Made by a program: the position numbers and the translations under genes
The notes under the pieces: model-generated
Databases searched by the model: none
The model's input: the letters and a program-made list of their open reading frames with translations, nothing else
Told to the model about the DNA's origin: nothing
Source of the DNA: Emydura subglobosa
Taxonomy: Eukaryota > Chordata > Testudines > Chelidae
DNA: 64,000 nucleotides
Assembly (NCBI GenBank): GCA_007922225.1
Contig: ML680053.1
Location: 22,380,379 to 22,444,378, forward strand
Reading direction: 5' to 3'
In this document: one piece after another, positions 46,735-58,145 of the stretch
How the letters are laid out: every line of letters begins with the position of its first letter
Position numbering within the stretch: position 1 is the stretch's first letter

Positions 46735-48390
46735 GTGTCTCTTTGTTAATTTAAATGGCATTTGGATCCAGCCCTTTGCCAGCCTTAAAAATTAATGGGG
46801 AAGTCTGCTGTATCTATAATGCCCAAGTTGCCACACTTCTTTGTAGGAGAAACTTTTATCCTAATGGATAGGCGGTGGAAGGGTGTAAAGTCTTCCGTGC
46901 CACAAAACAAACTAAGTACCTAACTCTCATTTAACAGTCTCATTGAGTTAAACTGAAAAGTTACTGAGCATAAATTTTACACAGAACGCTTCGCTTCCAG
47001 AGAGCGGTGTTTCCAAATCTTATTACACATTGATGTAAAGCTGGAAGGAGCTTGCAGGGGCTGGGAAGTTCCTCTTATTAATATTCCTTAAGTAAATTGA
47101 AGGACAGTTTGGGATGATAGCTGTGCTTCTGATAGCATTCATAACTACTACAGATGCTGTTAAATCATCTCTGTTAGAGATGACTGATCTCTGTAGTTCT
47201 AAGATATTCCTGAAAAGCCTTGAATGGACCAGATTTCAACAAATGGCACATGCCTCCATACTTCATGGACTTTATCTCAATGATAGATGAGTGTCCACAT
47301 TTTATGGGAGCTCAGTATTAAAATATGAGAACCTGAGTCACCCTTGGGCTCAGGACGAGCCATGATCAAGACCATATTCACATGTAAAGAAACAAAAAGG
47401 GGGTAATTTGGCTGCTACCCCCTTCAGGCAAGGCATCACCTGCCACAGCCTCATCCCACAACTCAAACAACGCACTGGTAGCAAAGTACAGGCTCACATG
47501 AGGCCTACCTTCCTCTAGGGAGGCTTTGGCAGGCAGCAGTCTCTCATGCAAGTCTCTGGTAGTATAGCCTTGTTTGTATACCCCATCTCAATAGCAGTGT
47601 TAGAAGGAGCATAACCTTTTTATTATATAAGATAAACTAAATCCCACCTCCCTAGCATTAGAGTTACATCATAGTTATGCAGGTTCCTTTGTTTACCAGC
47701 TACCTTGCCCCCAACACACATTCATGACTGGCCCACTGGATCTCAGTTTCCTGCCACTGTAAATTACTTCCAGTGACGATATTCCCTCCAACTCCATAAA
47801 TTCAAACTATCTTTTTAATGCCCTTTTAACTGATTGTCTAAACTCCAACCCAAATCTCAAACCCAAATTTTACTTCTTCCACACTGGAATTTCCTTTCAT
47901 CACAGATGTTGGGATCCATCTCCATCCCTCGTAGAGAAGCTGCTTTTAGACATTTTATCAAGAATTCAGATGGTACTTTTCCAGCAGTTCCTTACAGGTG
48001 ACTGGGCTTCTTTAAAGAACGATTTTCTACTGGAAAAGTTATTTTTTATACAAACAAGAGCGATGCATGTGCTGTAAGGACAGCAAATGGTTTTGAACAC
48101 AGAAATTGCCATTACACTGACACTTTTTTAAAGCAAACCCGAGCTGTCCACATTTACAACAATAAAATCCTGTCTTTTAACATGGATTTGAGAGAGGAAA
48201 GGGAGACTCTCATGACCCTTGCAGGAGTTAAAGCTTCTACTGATGGGTTACTAGCTGGATTACTTTTTTCAGTCCTATGTCAATGTGGAGCTCCTGCTCT
48301 CCATTAGCCTCACAAGTGATGGAGGGTTTAACTTTGCAGCTCACATGGAAAGGTTTTTTTTTTCTTCACCTTCTTTTAAACTGAATTTAA
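46735..48390. other. Noncoding stretch, no gene recognised
   Basis: No supported feature. 47.4-47.9 kb is locally C-rich and could be an unrecognised old repeat. Confidence 0.4.
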
Positions 48391-48394
48391 TGTT

Positions 48395-48790
48395 TGGGAA
48401 GTGCCAGATTGACAGCCCTGGAGACTGAACAGCAGTGTCTGTTCTGTACAAAGTGGTGGAAGATTAAGTCATTAAAATTTAGACTGCTGTGGCAGTGCAA
48501 ACTTGCCCGTAATCTTCCCTTAATGTGGCTGAACCCCTCCTTGGAGGGAATCATTGGCTTCTCTGCTGAGGCTGTCAATTGTGATGACCATGGTGGTGGT
48601 TTTGTGATGTGAACACCTGTCTCTTGCAAACAGATCTGTGATAACCAACTCATTTCACATACTGTGAACAGCAATCAGAGAATAACGACTTTGGAACACT
48701 GCTAAATGCAGCTGCATTCAAACCAATGATTTCTGAGTGAAAGGTTCGATATCCCATTACCGATTGCCTGAGCCACCAGACCCACTTCAG
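48395..48790 (-). repeat. tRNA-headed SINE-like repeat (antisense)
   Basis: On the minus strand the element starts near CTGGTGGCTCAGGCAATCGG (A-box-like) and has a B-box-like GGTTTGAATGC about 50 bp later. A body follows with CACCACCATGGTCATCACAA, TGATTCCCTCCAAGGAGGGG and TAATCTTCCACCACTTTG. I recall similar dispersed sequences from turtle genomes but cannot name the family. Confidence 0.45.
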
Positions 48791-49239
48791 TGAGGTTTGC
48801 TCCTCTGTTTACTGTACTATTCACCCATCTCCTTATTATAAAAAAAAAGAAAATTGTCCAAAATATACACCTTTAAAAACAAATCCCACAAGTCAGGTGG
48901 TCACTTAAACACAAATTTCAGAGACTAAAGGGCAGAACATGAGGCAGAATATGTATCCCTTAAACCAAACAGGATGAGGATGGGACCCAAATGTATATCA
49001 AAACACAGATATTATGCCCTTGCCAGGAAGAAGGGGAGCCCCAAGGCAGTTTGGAAGGACTAGACCTCCATTTGGTTGTCTCCAATCTGCAGATCCTATC
49101 TCTTATGCGTTCCCTGAATTTCCCCCACTCAGTTATGTTACCTGTGAAGGACAGAGATCCAACTCCCAGGTACTGCCATAAGATTTGCCTTGCACCTTCT
49201 AACCAGTGATTCAGATTTTTTTTGACAAACTATTTTATT

Positions 49240-49830
49240 ACGCTTTAAGAAAAAAAGAAGCTAATTTAAGAGTCCATGTCATCTTAGCGAATCTCCTAAC
49301 TTGAAAAACTACTGGGAAAAAATTCAAAATTGTCGACACTCCATTTTGATATTTTAAAAACAAAAACAACGAGAGTCCTGTAGCACCTTAAAGATTAACA
49401 AATTTCTGTAGGCATAAGCTTTCATGGGCTGCAACGCACTTCATCTGATGTATGACCATGGGGATGCAGCCCACGAAAGTTTATGCCCGCAGAAAAATTT
49501 GTTAGTCTTTATGGTGCTACAGGAATCTCATTGTTTTTGCTGTATACAGACTAACCCAGCTACCCCGCTGGAATTTTTAAAAACAAAGGATTTTTTGAGT
49601 CCAGACAACTTTTTGTTTAGAAATGTCATTACATTTACACTACAAAAAGGTTAAAAAAGAGAAAGTCGAAATCAAAACAAAGCATTTCAAAATGATTGAA
49701 ACAAAATATTTCAATTAACCCAAATTGATTTTTGTATACTTTTTTTTTGAAATTTTTTTACAGATTTCAACATTTCATCTTGATTCAGAATGGGGAAAAC
49801 TTTTTGGTATTTCAAACATCATCACAGGAC
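49240..49830. repeat. AT-rich TTTC/GAAA repeat, split by an insertion
   Basis: The sequence on both sides of 49352-49587 is rich in AAATTTC, GAAAC and TTTCAA words. It appears to be one repeat into which the inverted-repeat element at 49365 has inserted. Confidence 0.4.
49365..49574. mobile_element. Inverted-repeat (foldback) element with 13-bp target duplication
   Basis: Exact 13-bp direct repeats TTTTAAAAACAAA flank the element at 49352-49364 and 49575-49587. The left arm (AACGAGAGTCCTGTAGCACC, then AGATTAACAAATTTCTGTAGGC and CATAAGCTTTCATGGGCTGC) is the inverted complement of the right arm (GCAGCCCACGAAAGTTTATG, AAATTTGTTAGTCTTTATGG, TGCTACAGGAATCTCATTG). Arms are about 80 bp and imperfect, separated by about 20 bp. 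The arm sequence is one I recall as a very common dispersed turtle repeat end. A long exact target duplication fits retroposition or a Penelope-type element better than a cut-and-paste transposon. Confidence 0.7.
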
Positions 49831-49914
49831 AGGAAAACTGTTTCCCACTCTGTTATAGTGAAATGGTCTGTCTGAAACCCAAGCAACTTATCTTGCTGCT
49901 GCATTTTGGAAGGA

Positions 49915-50600
49915 ACAATCAATTGCACACATAGAAAATGGGAAATGACTGCCCAGGAAGGAATACTGCAGAAAGGAATCTGGGAGATATAGCGGATCAT
50001 AAGCTACATATGAGTCAACAGCGTCACACTGTTGCAAAAAAGCCAACAGCATTCTGAGATGTATTAGCAGGAGTATTGTAAGCAAGACACGAGGATTAAT
50101 TCTTCCAGTCTGCTCTGCACTGATAAAGTGTCATCTGGAGTACTTTGTCAAGTTGTGGGAACCACATTGCAAGAAAGATGTGGACAAATTGGAGAAAGTC
50201 CAGAGAAGAGAAACAAAAATGATTAAAGGTCTAGAAAATATGACTTAGGAGGAAAGATGGAAAAAAAAGGGGGGGGAGGGTATTTAGTCTGGAGAAGAGA
50301 AGACTAAGGAGGGACATGATAACAGTTTTCAAGAACATAAAAAGTTGTTACAAGGATGAGGGTGAAAAATTGTTCTTATTAACCTCTGAAGATATGACAG
50401 GAAGCAATGGACTTAAATTGCAGGAAGGGTGGTTTTAGGTTGGACATTGGGAAAACCTTCTTAACTGTCAGGGTAATTAAGCACTGGAATAAAAATGCCT
50501 GTAGGGATGGTCTAGTTATTACATAGTCCTGACTTAAGTGCAGGGGACTGGACTAGATGACCTCTTGAGATCTCTTCCAGTCGTACACTTCTATGATTTC
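49915..50600 (+). mobile_element. CR1 LINE 3' portion
   Basis: From ATAGAAAATGGGAAATGACTG the sequence follows the C-terminal ORF2 order: a GGATCATAAGCTACATATGA block, GCAAGAAAGATGTGGACAAA (KDVDKLE), TTTAGTCTGGAGAAGAGAAG (FSLQKRR) and TTGGACATTGGGAAAACC. The 3' UTR is GGACTGGACTAGATGACCTC with tail TTCTATGATT at about 50600. Frames are broken by indels and an A/G run at 50259-50279. Confidence 0.85.
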
Positions 50601-50799
50601 TCTAACAACTCAAGACTTATCCTGAAATGTTTCACTTTATCAAAGCTTCCCAAGAGGACACACACAGCTAAATTTAAAATGTGATCGAGCTGAAACCTTG
50701 ACTTGTGGTTTATAGATGAAATATCTGGAAAAAGACATACAATGCTTTGAAGACTTTTGAATTGCATTGGAAAAATTCTTTATTGTTGTTATTTAACAT

Positions 50800-50965
50800 T
50801 TATACCTACCAGCTACAACTGGGTTGGGGCCCTGTTATACAAACATATAGTAAATGACTGTCCCTCCCTTCCCCAAGGAGTTTATAATCTAAAATAGAAG
50901 ACATAACAGACAGATGAGACAAACAAGTGGGCAGGGGATGAGGATGGGATTTAAAAAAAAAAGCA
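50800..50965 (-). repeat. MIR-like relic (antisense)
   Basis: CCCTGTTATACAAACATATAG followed by GACTGTCCCTCCCTTCCCCA, AGGAGTTTATAATCTAAAAT AGAAG and GACAGATGAGACAAACAAG, same family as 5.1 kb. Confidence 0.6.
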
Positions 50966-50969
50966 ATAG

Positions 50970-52085
50970 GCCTGTAGGTGTAATTCTTAGCCAATCAGTA
51001 GTAGTTATCACAGCTTGTCACCTGCTCTAGCAATTATCACATAGCAAATTTCTTATTTCAAAACTCCGAGTCATCAAAATTAAGGACAGTTCAGTGGGTT
51101 TGCTAACAATTTAAATATTCTCCAAACAGTAGAATACTCTTAGCCAACTACTCTATAGTTACAGATGATATTTCCCCAAGTGTCTTTTTCTTCACTATTA
51201 GAGTCTGGTTTGAACTTGTGACCCACAGTCTTTCCAGGCAACGTAGCATGCTAGGGAGACCCTTCATGGTGATAAATGAATGTCTTTTTATTCCCTGGTT
51301 CTCCCACTGGCTAGACAGCCATTAGCTGTTCTATTTTTCCTCTGAGATACCTTGTCTCGGTTGTGGGAGGTTGTCTACCCTACTGTTGTTCATGCTGAAC
51401 ATGTTCTATGGATAGATTTCTATATCGCCTCCAGTGTCACTTGGGTACTTTCATGGATACTAACTACTGAAAATAAAATACTAAAAAAATTAAAAAGGTC
51501 ATTACCATCTGATACATGCTGAGCACTTAGACAAAGAGAATTCCAGCTTGCTAACAAAAACAACTGAAAAACAGTGGGATGACATTTCAATATCTACATG
51601 TGAGCTCTGTGGCCTGAAGCTCCAGAAAGGAAGGAAATCTCTGGCCTCATCTGTTGGTGAATTGCAGAATTACAGCTACAGTGAGCACTCAATGTGCATA
51701 AGTGTTCTATCCAAAGTTCCTCTAATGACTCTTTCGGATACACTATATCATACAAAAACTTATAATTGTTTGGGTAGGAGAACTGAAGTGTGAGAGGAGA
51801 AAAAAGCCCCTATTATGTGTCATGGATTCTGCTCATAGGTTATTCTTATGCCAGGATCAGAGCCTTTATTTGTCATTTCTATTTGGTGGCATGTAGCATA
51901 CATACAATACATGGCCCCCCCAGCACAGATATAAATAGCAGAGTAGATGGTGAGGCACTGCTTAGGTGAGTAAAGCAAAGACAAGCCTAAACCTTTCCGA
52001 TATGTGCCCCAGTATGTACCTTACATGGCTCTCTACACACCCAAGCAGTGATTCCTCATCCACCGTGCTATTTTTAACAGTGTAG
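50970..52085. other. Noncoding stretch, no gene recognised
   Basis: No supported feature. Confidence 0.4.
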
Positions 52086-52094
52086 TGTCCCACA

Positions 52095-52280
52095 ACTGCC
52101 TCTCTGCTGCTGGAGTCTTTCCTCATCACATAGAGAGGCTCCAGCAATGGCAAAGGCTCTGGCAGTATGCAGGCAGTGAGGAAAGGCTCCGGCACCTCCC
52201 CTCTGCTGGAGTCTTTCCCTGCTGCAGGGGCCTGTGGGAGCCTTTCCCCGCTACTTCTCCCCTCCCAGAACCTTTCACTG
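52095..52280. repeat. GC-rich degenerate minisatellite
   Basis: CTGCTGGAGTCTTTCC occurs twice (near 52107 and 52207), with related GGCTCC, GGAGCCTTTCCCC and AAAGGCTC words on both strands between and after. It has higher GC than its surroundings. Similar units are familiar from turtle repeats, but I cannot name the family. Confidence 0.55.
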
Positions 52281-52284
52281 ACAC

Positions 52285-53190
52285 ATGTAGTTACACACAG
52301 CTGTGTGTATGCAACCTGCTTGTCACTGCAGTGTGTAATGACACATACCCTGCACACTTAGCCTGTACGTGCTCCTGTGCTAGGCACCTGTTATTTATCT
52401 GGCATAGTTCTAATGCAATGTAAACCTGTGATGCTATACAAACAATAATAATGTGTCATTGTAAATCACTTAAGTTCATAGCTGGTCTTTACACATTACA
52501 AAGAGCCATGTGTGCAGTCTGCAAAACAAAAATCATTCAATTTGCTAATCACAACAACTAGGTGAACTACAGAAGCAAACTGAGCCAAGCAACAAAATAA
52601 ACTAAAATTAGCAACAACATGCCCTTTGCCTAAGGCAACACCCTGCTAATGCATGGAGACAGATGGGTCCACATTCTTATTCTACATTCTCTCTACCAAA
52701 AAGTTAGTTATGTCATCAGTAAAATAAACAGGACTTCATGCACCTTCTGTAGCAACTGCTCTGCCACTGCTGTTTGTCGTTGCCACTTTGTGTGCATAGC
52801 CTGATTGGAGGCACTCATTTGTGCAGACACTGGCATGGAGGAGACAAAAAAGGAAGGAAGCCAGCAGCACAGTATCAGAAGCAAGAGAATAGTGGGATGA
52901 TTGTTATTTCCACATTTGGCCCTGCCTGTACCAGTGATACGCAGCCTACTACCCCTGCATCTTTTTCTTAAATAGAAGCAGAGGTAAAGGAACTACATAG
53001 ACACATTTTGATTCATCAACTCCTTTTTTTCATTTTGTGCCTCTTCTTGCTCATTGGGGCTCACATTTTCCCTCTTACACCCATAAATGCCTTGGTAGAA
53101 CTTTTTGTAAACAAAGCAATATTTGCTAATTTCAATAATTTGGGGGTTATATGTTTAGAAATTAGATGGCTCTTTGCAAATATTAAAGAG
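52285..53190. other. Noncoding stretch, no gene recognised
   Basis: No supported feature. Confidence 0.4.
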
Positions 53191-53194
53191 CCCT

Positions 53195-53385
53195 CACAAC
53201 TGCCCAGTGATGTTGGTAAGCCACATTATCCTTATTTTACATTGAGACACATGTAGGTTACATGACTGACCCAAGGCCACACAATTAATCAGTAGCAGAA
53301 CCAGGATTAGAATTAAACATGAAAGTCTGTCTTGTAGACCCATTCTTGATTAATTAGATCATGCTGACTCTATATTTTTTGCTTT
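53195..53385 (-). repeat. MIR SINE (antisense)
   Basis: CATTATCCTTATTTTACATT GAGACACATG, then TGACCCAAGGCCACACAATT AATCAGTAGCAGAACCAGGA, is antisense MIR body and head. Confidence 0.7.
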
Positions 53386-53588
53386 CTCGTTCTTTCTTCA
53401 CAAAAGATAGTTGTATACAGTTAGCCAGAGAGGGCCATTTTTCCATGGGCAGTCTAAGAAAAATTAAAAATGGGAAAGCTGTGGTCTACTAGCACTGGTT
53501 TGGACATCTAGTTACCAACGCCTCTAATTTGCTGTATGACCTTGTTTGACAAAGTGGGAAGTAGCTGTAATATTGTTATGAATCCAGT

Positions 53589-55361
53589 GTGTGCCTCAAT
53601 TTCCCTCTGCAATTGAAGTTGCAGCTAGCAAGGGACGTGAAGGGGAACAAGAAGGGTTTCTACAGGCATGATGCCAACAAGAGGAAGATTAGAGAAAGTG
53701 TGGGCCCCTTAGAGAATGAGGGGGGTGACCTAGTGACGGAGGATGTGGAGAAAGCTGAGGTACTCAATGCCTTTTTTGCCTCTGTCTTCACAGACAAGAT
53801 CAGCTCTCAGACTGCTGCACTGGGTGGCGCAGAATGGGAAGGAGGCGAACATCCCGCAGTGCTGAAGGAACGGGTCCAAGACTATTTAGAAGGATTGGAC
53901 ATTCACAAGTCCATGGGGCCGGATGCAATGCACCCAAGGGTGCTGAGGGAGTTGGCTGAGGTGATTTCAGAGCCATTGGCTATTATCTTTGAAAGCTCGT
54001 GGGAACAGGGGGAGGTCCCTGAGGACTGGAAAAAAGCAAATATAGTGCCCATCTTCAAAAAAGGGAGGAAAGAGCATCCAGGGAACTACAGACCGGTCAG
54101 CCTCACCTCAATCCCTGGAAAAATCATGGAGCAGGTCCTTAAGGAATCCATTTTAAGGCACTTGGAGGAGAGGAAGGTGATCAGGAACAGTCAACACGGA
54201 TTCACCAAAGGAAAGTCATGCCTGACCAACCTGATTGCTTTCTATGATGAGGTGACTGGCTCTGTGGATGTAGGGAAGGCGGTGGATGTGATATACCTTG
54301 ACTTTAGCAAAGCTTTTGATACTGTCTCACACAGTATTCTTATCAGCAAGTTAAAGAAGTATGGGTTGGATGAATGGACTATAAAATGGATAGAGAACTG
54401 GCTAGAGCATAGGGCTCAACGAGTAGTGATCAATGGCTCCATGTCTAGCTGGCAACCGGTCACAAGCGGAGTTCCCCAGGGGTCAGTCCTGGGGCCGGTT
54501 TTGTTCAACATCTTCATTAATGATCTGGAGGATGGGATAGATTGCACCCTCAGCAAGTTTGTGGACGACACTAAGCTGGGGGGAGTGGTAGATACCCTGG
54601 AGGGTAGGGATAGGATACAGAGTGACCTAAACAAACTGGAGGATTGGGCCAAAAGAAATCTAATGAGGTTCAACAAGGACAAGTGCAGAGTCCTCCACTT
54701 AGGAAGGAAGAATCCCATGCACAGCTATAGACTGGGGACCGACGAGCTGGGCAGCAGCTCTGCAGAAAAGGACCTGGGGGTAACTGTGGATAAGAAGCTG
54801 GATATGAGTCAGCAGTGTGCCCTGGTTGTCAAGAAGGCTAATAGCATATTGGGCTGCATTAGGAGGGGCATTGCCAGCAGGTCACGGGAAGTGATTATTC
54901 CCCTCTATTCGGCATTGGTGAGGCCGCATTTAGAATATTGTGTCCAGTTTTGGGCCCCCCACTACAAAAAGGATGTGGACAAGTTAGAGAGAGTGCAGCG
55001 GAGGGCAACAAAAATGATTAGGGGGCTGGAGCACAGGACTTATGAGGAGAGGCTAAGGGAACTGGGCTTGTTTAGTCTGCAAAAGAGAAGAATGAGGGGG
55101 GATTTGATAGCGGCCTTTAACTACCTGAAAGGGGCTTCCAGGGAGGATGGGTCTAGGCTGTTCTCGGTGGTGGCAGATGACAGAACAAGGAGCAACGGTC
55201 TCAAGTTGCAGGGCGGGCGGTCTAGGTTGGACATTAGGAAAAAGTTTTTAACTAGGAGGGTGGTGAAGCACTGGAATGGGTTACCTAGGGAGGTGGTGGA
55301 ATCTCCATCCTTAGAGGTTTTTAAGCTGCGGCTTGACAAAGCCCTGGGTGGGATGATATAG
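53589..55361 (+). pseudogene. CR1 ORF2 reverse transcriptase, 5'-truncated but uninterrupted
   Basis: A 590-codon frame for the CR1 reverse transcriptase, which copies LINE RNA into the genome at an endonuclease nick. The first seven or so residues are host sequence read by chance. The RT then runs without a stop: [19 protein letters not shown] (about 166-184), motif A DFSKAFD (238-244), motif [11 protein letters not shown] (294-303), motif C FVDD (324-327, both catalytic Asp kept), [10 protein letters not shown] (365-374) and the C-terminal conserved block from RPHLEYC (445-451) to [11 protein letters not shown] (471-481), ending normally. ORF1 and the endonuclease are absent because of 5' truncation, so the copy cannot move itself. 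It is classed as a pseudogene on that ground, not because of RT defects. Confidence 0.9.
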
Positions 55362-55452
55362 CTGAGGTTAGTCCTGCTTTGAGCAGGGGGTTGGACTAGA
55401 TGACCTCCTGAGGTCCCTTCCAACTCTAATATTCTATGATTCTATGATTCTG
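53609..55452 (+). mobile_element. Young 5'-truncated CR1 LINE
   Basis: Sequence identity to CR1 begins at about 53609 (CAATTGAAGTTGCAGCTAGC), the equivalent of position 19.55 kb in the older copy. It covers the RT and the short 3' UTR (GGACTAGATGACCTCCTGAG GTCCC) and ends in tandem ATTCTATG octamers near 55452. Target-site duplications are not obvious, as is usual for CR1. The intact frame and close similarity to the copy at 58.8 kb indicate recent insertion. Confidence 0.92.
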
Positions 55453-55526
55453 TATTTTGCATTGCTACCTAGTGAGGGCAAAAAGATTAAGTTTGCTTTT
55501 GGGGCAGAATAGGAGACCTGAAGTGT

Positions 55527-56100
55527 GTGTGTCACTGTAATGACCCCTGGGCCTTGAATCTGGGTCTACAGGAGCAGTTACACTTCGACCCTCCACTTTG
55601 CAGCCAGCTGACAACTGCTGACCCAGGACTCATGAAGTCCAGCCCCAGTTTGAGGCTCCAACTCTGCTGTTTGATTGGCAGAGTCCCAAAGCAGCTGATT
55701 GGCCTGCTGGCCCTCCTTAAGCTAGCGACAGGAACAGGAAGCTGTCTGAACAACTGAGATCCACCCTGCTGTGGACCTTATTCTGCTCCATCCTGCTTGA
55801 CTTCCTGGCATCTTGGCCTGACCTGGCTTGGTTCCTAACCTCTGACTTGTGGTTCTGATCTCTGGTCTCTGTCTCCGGCCTCTGACTCCCTGGTATCCTG
55901 ACCCAGACTGACTCTGGTTACTGAGTTGTGGTTCTAATCTCAACTTTGTCTCCTCTTCTGATCTTCTGGTATCGTGACCCAGTGGAATTTTGACTCCTGA
56001 CTGTGGACTCTGGCTCTGACCACTGAATCTGGCTGCCCATGACCAGCCTTGACAATCACCTCACTGTCTGGGGTGCAATGAATTGGTTGTTAAAGAGCTG
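55527..56100 (+). repeat. Possible solo LTR-like repeat with CTGACTC-rich end
   Basis: Opens with ATGACCCCTGGGCCTTGAAT. It has CTGATTGGC CAAT-type words and CTCCTTAAGCTAGC, then about 300 bp dense in CTCTGACTC, TGGTTCTGA and CCTGACC words. It resembles the block at 16.45-17.0 kb. A solo LTR of a Gypsy-type retrotransposon is my best guess; no coding region accompanies it. Confidence 0.4.
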
Positions 56101-56104
56101 GTTG

Positions 56105-56840
56105 AAACTGACCCACAACAACAGAGAATTCCAAAAGAGAATGGGAAGCCCTAGTCACCAGAACATTGACACCTAGAACACAACAACCAAGAAGAAGAAG
56201 ATTTCCACCAGGGAAGCTGAGCCAAGGCCCCAGCTCTAGAACAAAGGTGTCAGGTGGTGGGGTTAAGTGCTGCCCCCTCTGCACTCTGAAGAGACACAGT
56301 GCTCTCAACTTGACAAAGGAGTTAGAGACTGAAACGGAGTCCATAGCAGCCTAGCTGGATAAATGCACTGGCTTGGAGAGTGTCTCCCACAAACATAGCT
56401 CCCGTGTGGACAACACTTAGGTTGCTGTAACTTGCGTCACTGAGGGGGTGTCTTTCTCACGCTCCTGAGCGATGTAAGTTATTTTAACTTAAGCAGTAGT
56501 GTAGACCTGTCCTATGTTAACCTAAGGACTTCTGGTGCTGTGTTCCAGTTGACTAATAAACCCTATTCTGTTTTGAAAAGGCTGCCAGGTGTCATTGCAC
56601 ATACTTGGTGAGGTGCATTAGTCTCTGAAGTAAAAGTCCCTGACTACAAATCTATCTAAGTTGGACTCTTTGGAAGAGCTCACAGTGTGAAGCAGGTGTG
56701 GTTGAGGCCATAGGCTCAGTCTTGGAGTTGGATGAAGGTATGTGGCTTACCTTGCAGAGTGGAACCCTTTGTGATCCGCCACACTGAAGGGGTTCTGTCA
56801 AGGGACTGTTTAAAAGCAGGGGCAAAGCAGAGTGCTTGTG
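56105..56840. other. Noncoding stretch, possible repeat ends
   Basis: The TAGTGTAGACCTGTCCTATG stretch at 56.49-56.52 kb resembles the end of a turtle DNA-transposon family, but the other end is not identifiable. Nothing else supported. Confidence 0.35.
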
Positions 56841-56845
56841 GATCT

Positions 56846-56876
56846 GTGACACCTTGGGTAAATCACTTAAGTTCTC
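56846..56876 (+). repeat. MIR SINE, left fragment (split by a foldback)
   Basis: TGTGACACCTTGGGTAAATC ACTTAAG matches the MIR core. It is cut at 56876 by a palindromic insertion and continues at 57085. Confidence 0.6.
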
Positions 56877-57084
56877 AAGGCCAGATTTTCAAAGGTATTT
56901 GGGCACATAAACATGAAGATAGTTCTCTAATTGGATTTTCAAAAGAACCTTAGAAGATTAGGCACCTCAATCCCATTGAAATCAGCAAGAATTAGGCACC
57001 TAACCTACTTAAGCTCTTTTAAAATTCCACTATGTGCCTATCTGCATTTTTAAACTCCTAAACACCTTTGAAAATCTGGTCCTT
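56877..57084. mobile_element. 208-bp palindromic foldback MITE
   Basis: Starts AAGGCCAGATTTTCAAAGGT and ends with its imperfect complement AACACCTTTGAAAATCTGGT CCTT. The interior arms with TTAGGCACCT and GTGCCTA words also pair. The GGCC...GGCC ends next to an AA/TT-type site suggest a Harbinger-like or other DNA-transposon derivative. Target duplication is unclear (CAA on the left, TTA on the right). Confidence 0.65.
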
Positions 57085-57145
57085 AGTGCATATTTGTTAA
57101 ATGAGGACAATAGTATTTACTTACCTATGCAAAGCCCTATTCAAT
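57085..57145 (+). repeat. MIR SINE, right fragment
   Basis: TTGTTAAATGAGGACAATAG TATTTACTTACC continues MIR (consensus CATCTGTAAAATGGGGATAATA type) after the foldback. Confidence 0.6.
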
Positions 57146-57454
57146 CCAAGGATGAAAAGTGCTCATATATGTGTTTGATTGTAAACTATCACCATCCAGC
57201 TAGATAAAACAATGGTTCAGGCCATCAGAGATTTGGAAGCCTACATAAAAGGCACTTGGAAAGGTTGCTAAATTATTTATTGGAAATAGACCCAAATACA
57301 TTTAGATTAAGATTGTTACAGGTGTCTCAGGCACTCCAGTCCCATTGGCTTTTCTTTGAAAATCACAGCCTTAATTAATATGATACTTCCAGTTCTGAAT
57401 AAACACAAAGGATATTTCATTTTCATTGTCATGGATTTTCTTTTAATTCACCAA

Positions 57455-58145
57455 GTGCTTGCGGGATGACCCAGGTCAATATAAGCCAGTTAGCCTGATA
57501 TCAATCCTGGGCAAAACAATCGAAAAGGTGATATGGGATTCAATCAATAAAGAATTAAGGTATAGGGATATCATTAATGCCAACCAACACTATTTATGGA
57601 ATATAGGTCTTGTCATACACACTTGCTTTCATTTTTTGGTGAGATTATAAAGTAGGCTGATGTAAACCATTCGGTTAGGCGTAGATGTAAGGCCTTAGAC
57701 TTTTGAAAGGCAATTGACTTGGCACTACATGATATTATGATTAAAATAATAAATAATAATAATAAATAATAATAATAATAAATAATAAATAATAAAATCA
57801 AACAATATCAATAAAGCATATGTTAACTGGATTAGGAACTGGCTAACTGACAGAACTAAAAAAATAATTATCAATTAGAAATCATCATAGAATAAGGTGT
57901 TTCTAAGAGGGTCCCTCTGGTATTTGTTGTAGGCCTGATGTTATTCCATATTTTTTTATGAATTATCCAAAAGTAAACATAAAATCATTGCTGATAAATC
58001 GTGTGGATGACAAACATTTGGTGAAGTGACAAGTCGTGATGACAGGACAGCCATACAAAGCACTCTGGATTGCTTGGTATAAGTAGGCCCTTTCAAACAA
58101 AGTGCATTTTAATACAGCCCAATGCAAGGTTGTAGTTCTACATTT
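57455..58145 (+). mobile_element. Old CR1-like LINE fragment (RT region) with internal microsatellite
   Basis: 57459-57600 encodes DDPGQYKPVSLISILGKTIE, equivalent to [18 protein letters not shown] of the intact CR1. Further on, GGATTAGGAACTGGCTAACT GACAG matches the WIENWLEHR block, and a motif-B/C remnant is at 57.9-58.03 kb. An AAT microsatellite sits inside at 57742-57796. Heavily decayed; subfamily is distinct from the young CR1 copies. Confidence 0.7.
57742..57796. repeat. (AAT)n microsatellite
   Basis: About 55 bp of AAT/AATA units with interruptions. Because it lies within decayed CR1 coding sequence, it expanded after insertion. Confidence 0.9.

Noticed and set aside
53589..55361. 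A host protein-coding gene
   Set aside because: The 590-codon frame is CR1 reverse transcriptase by its motifs and 3' tail; the first few residues are host sequence read into the element.
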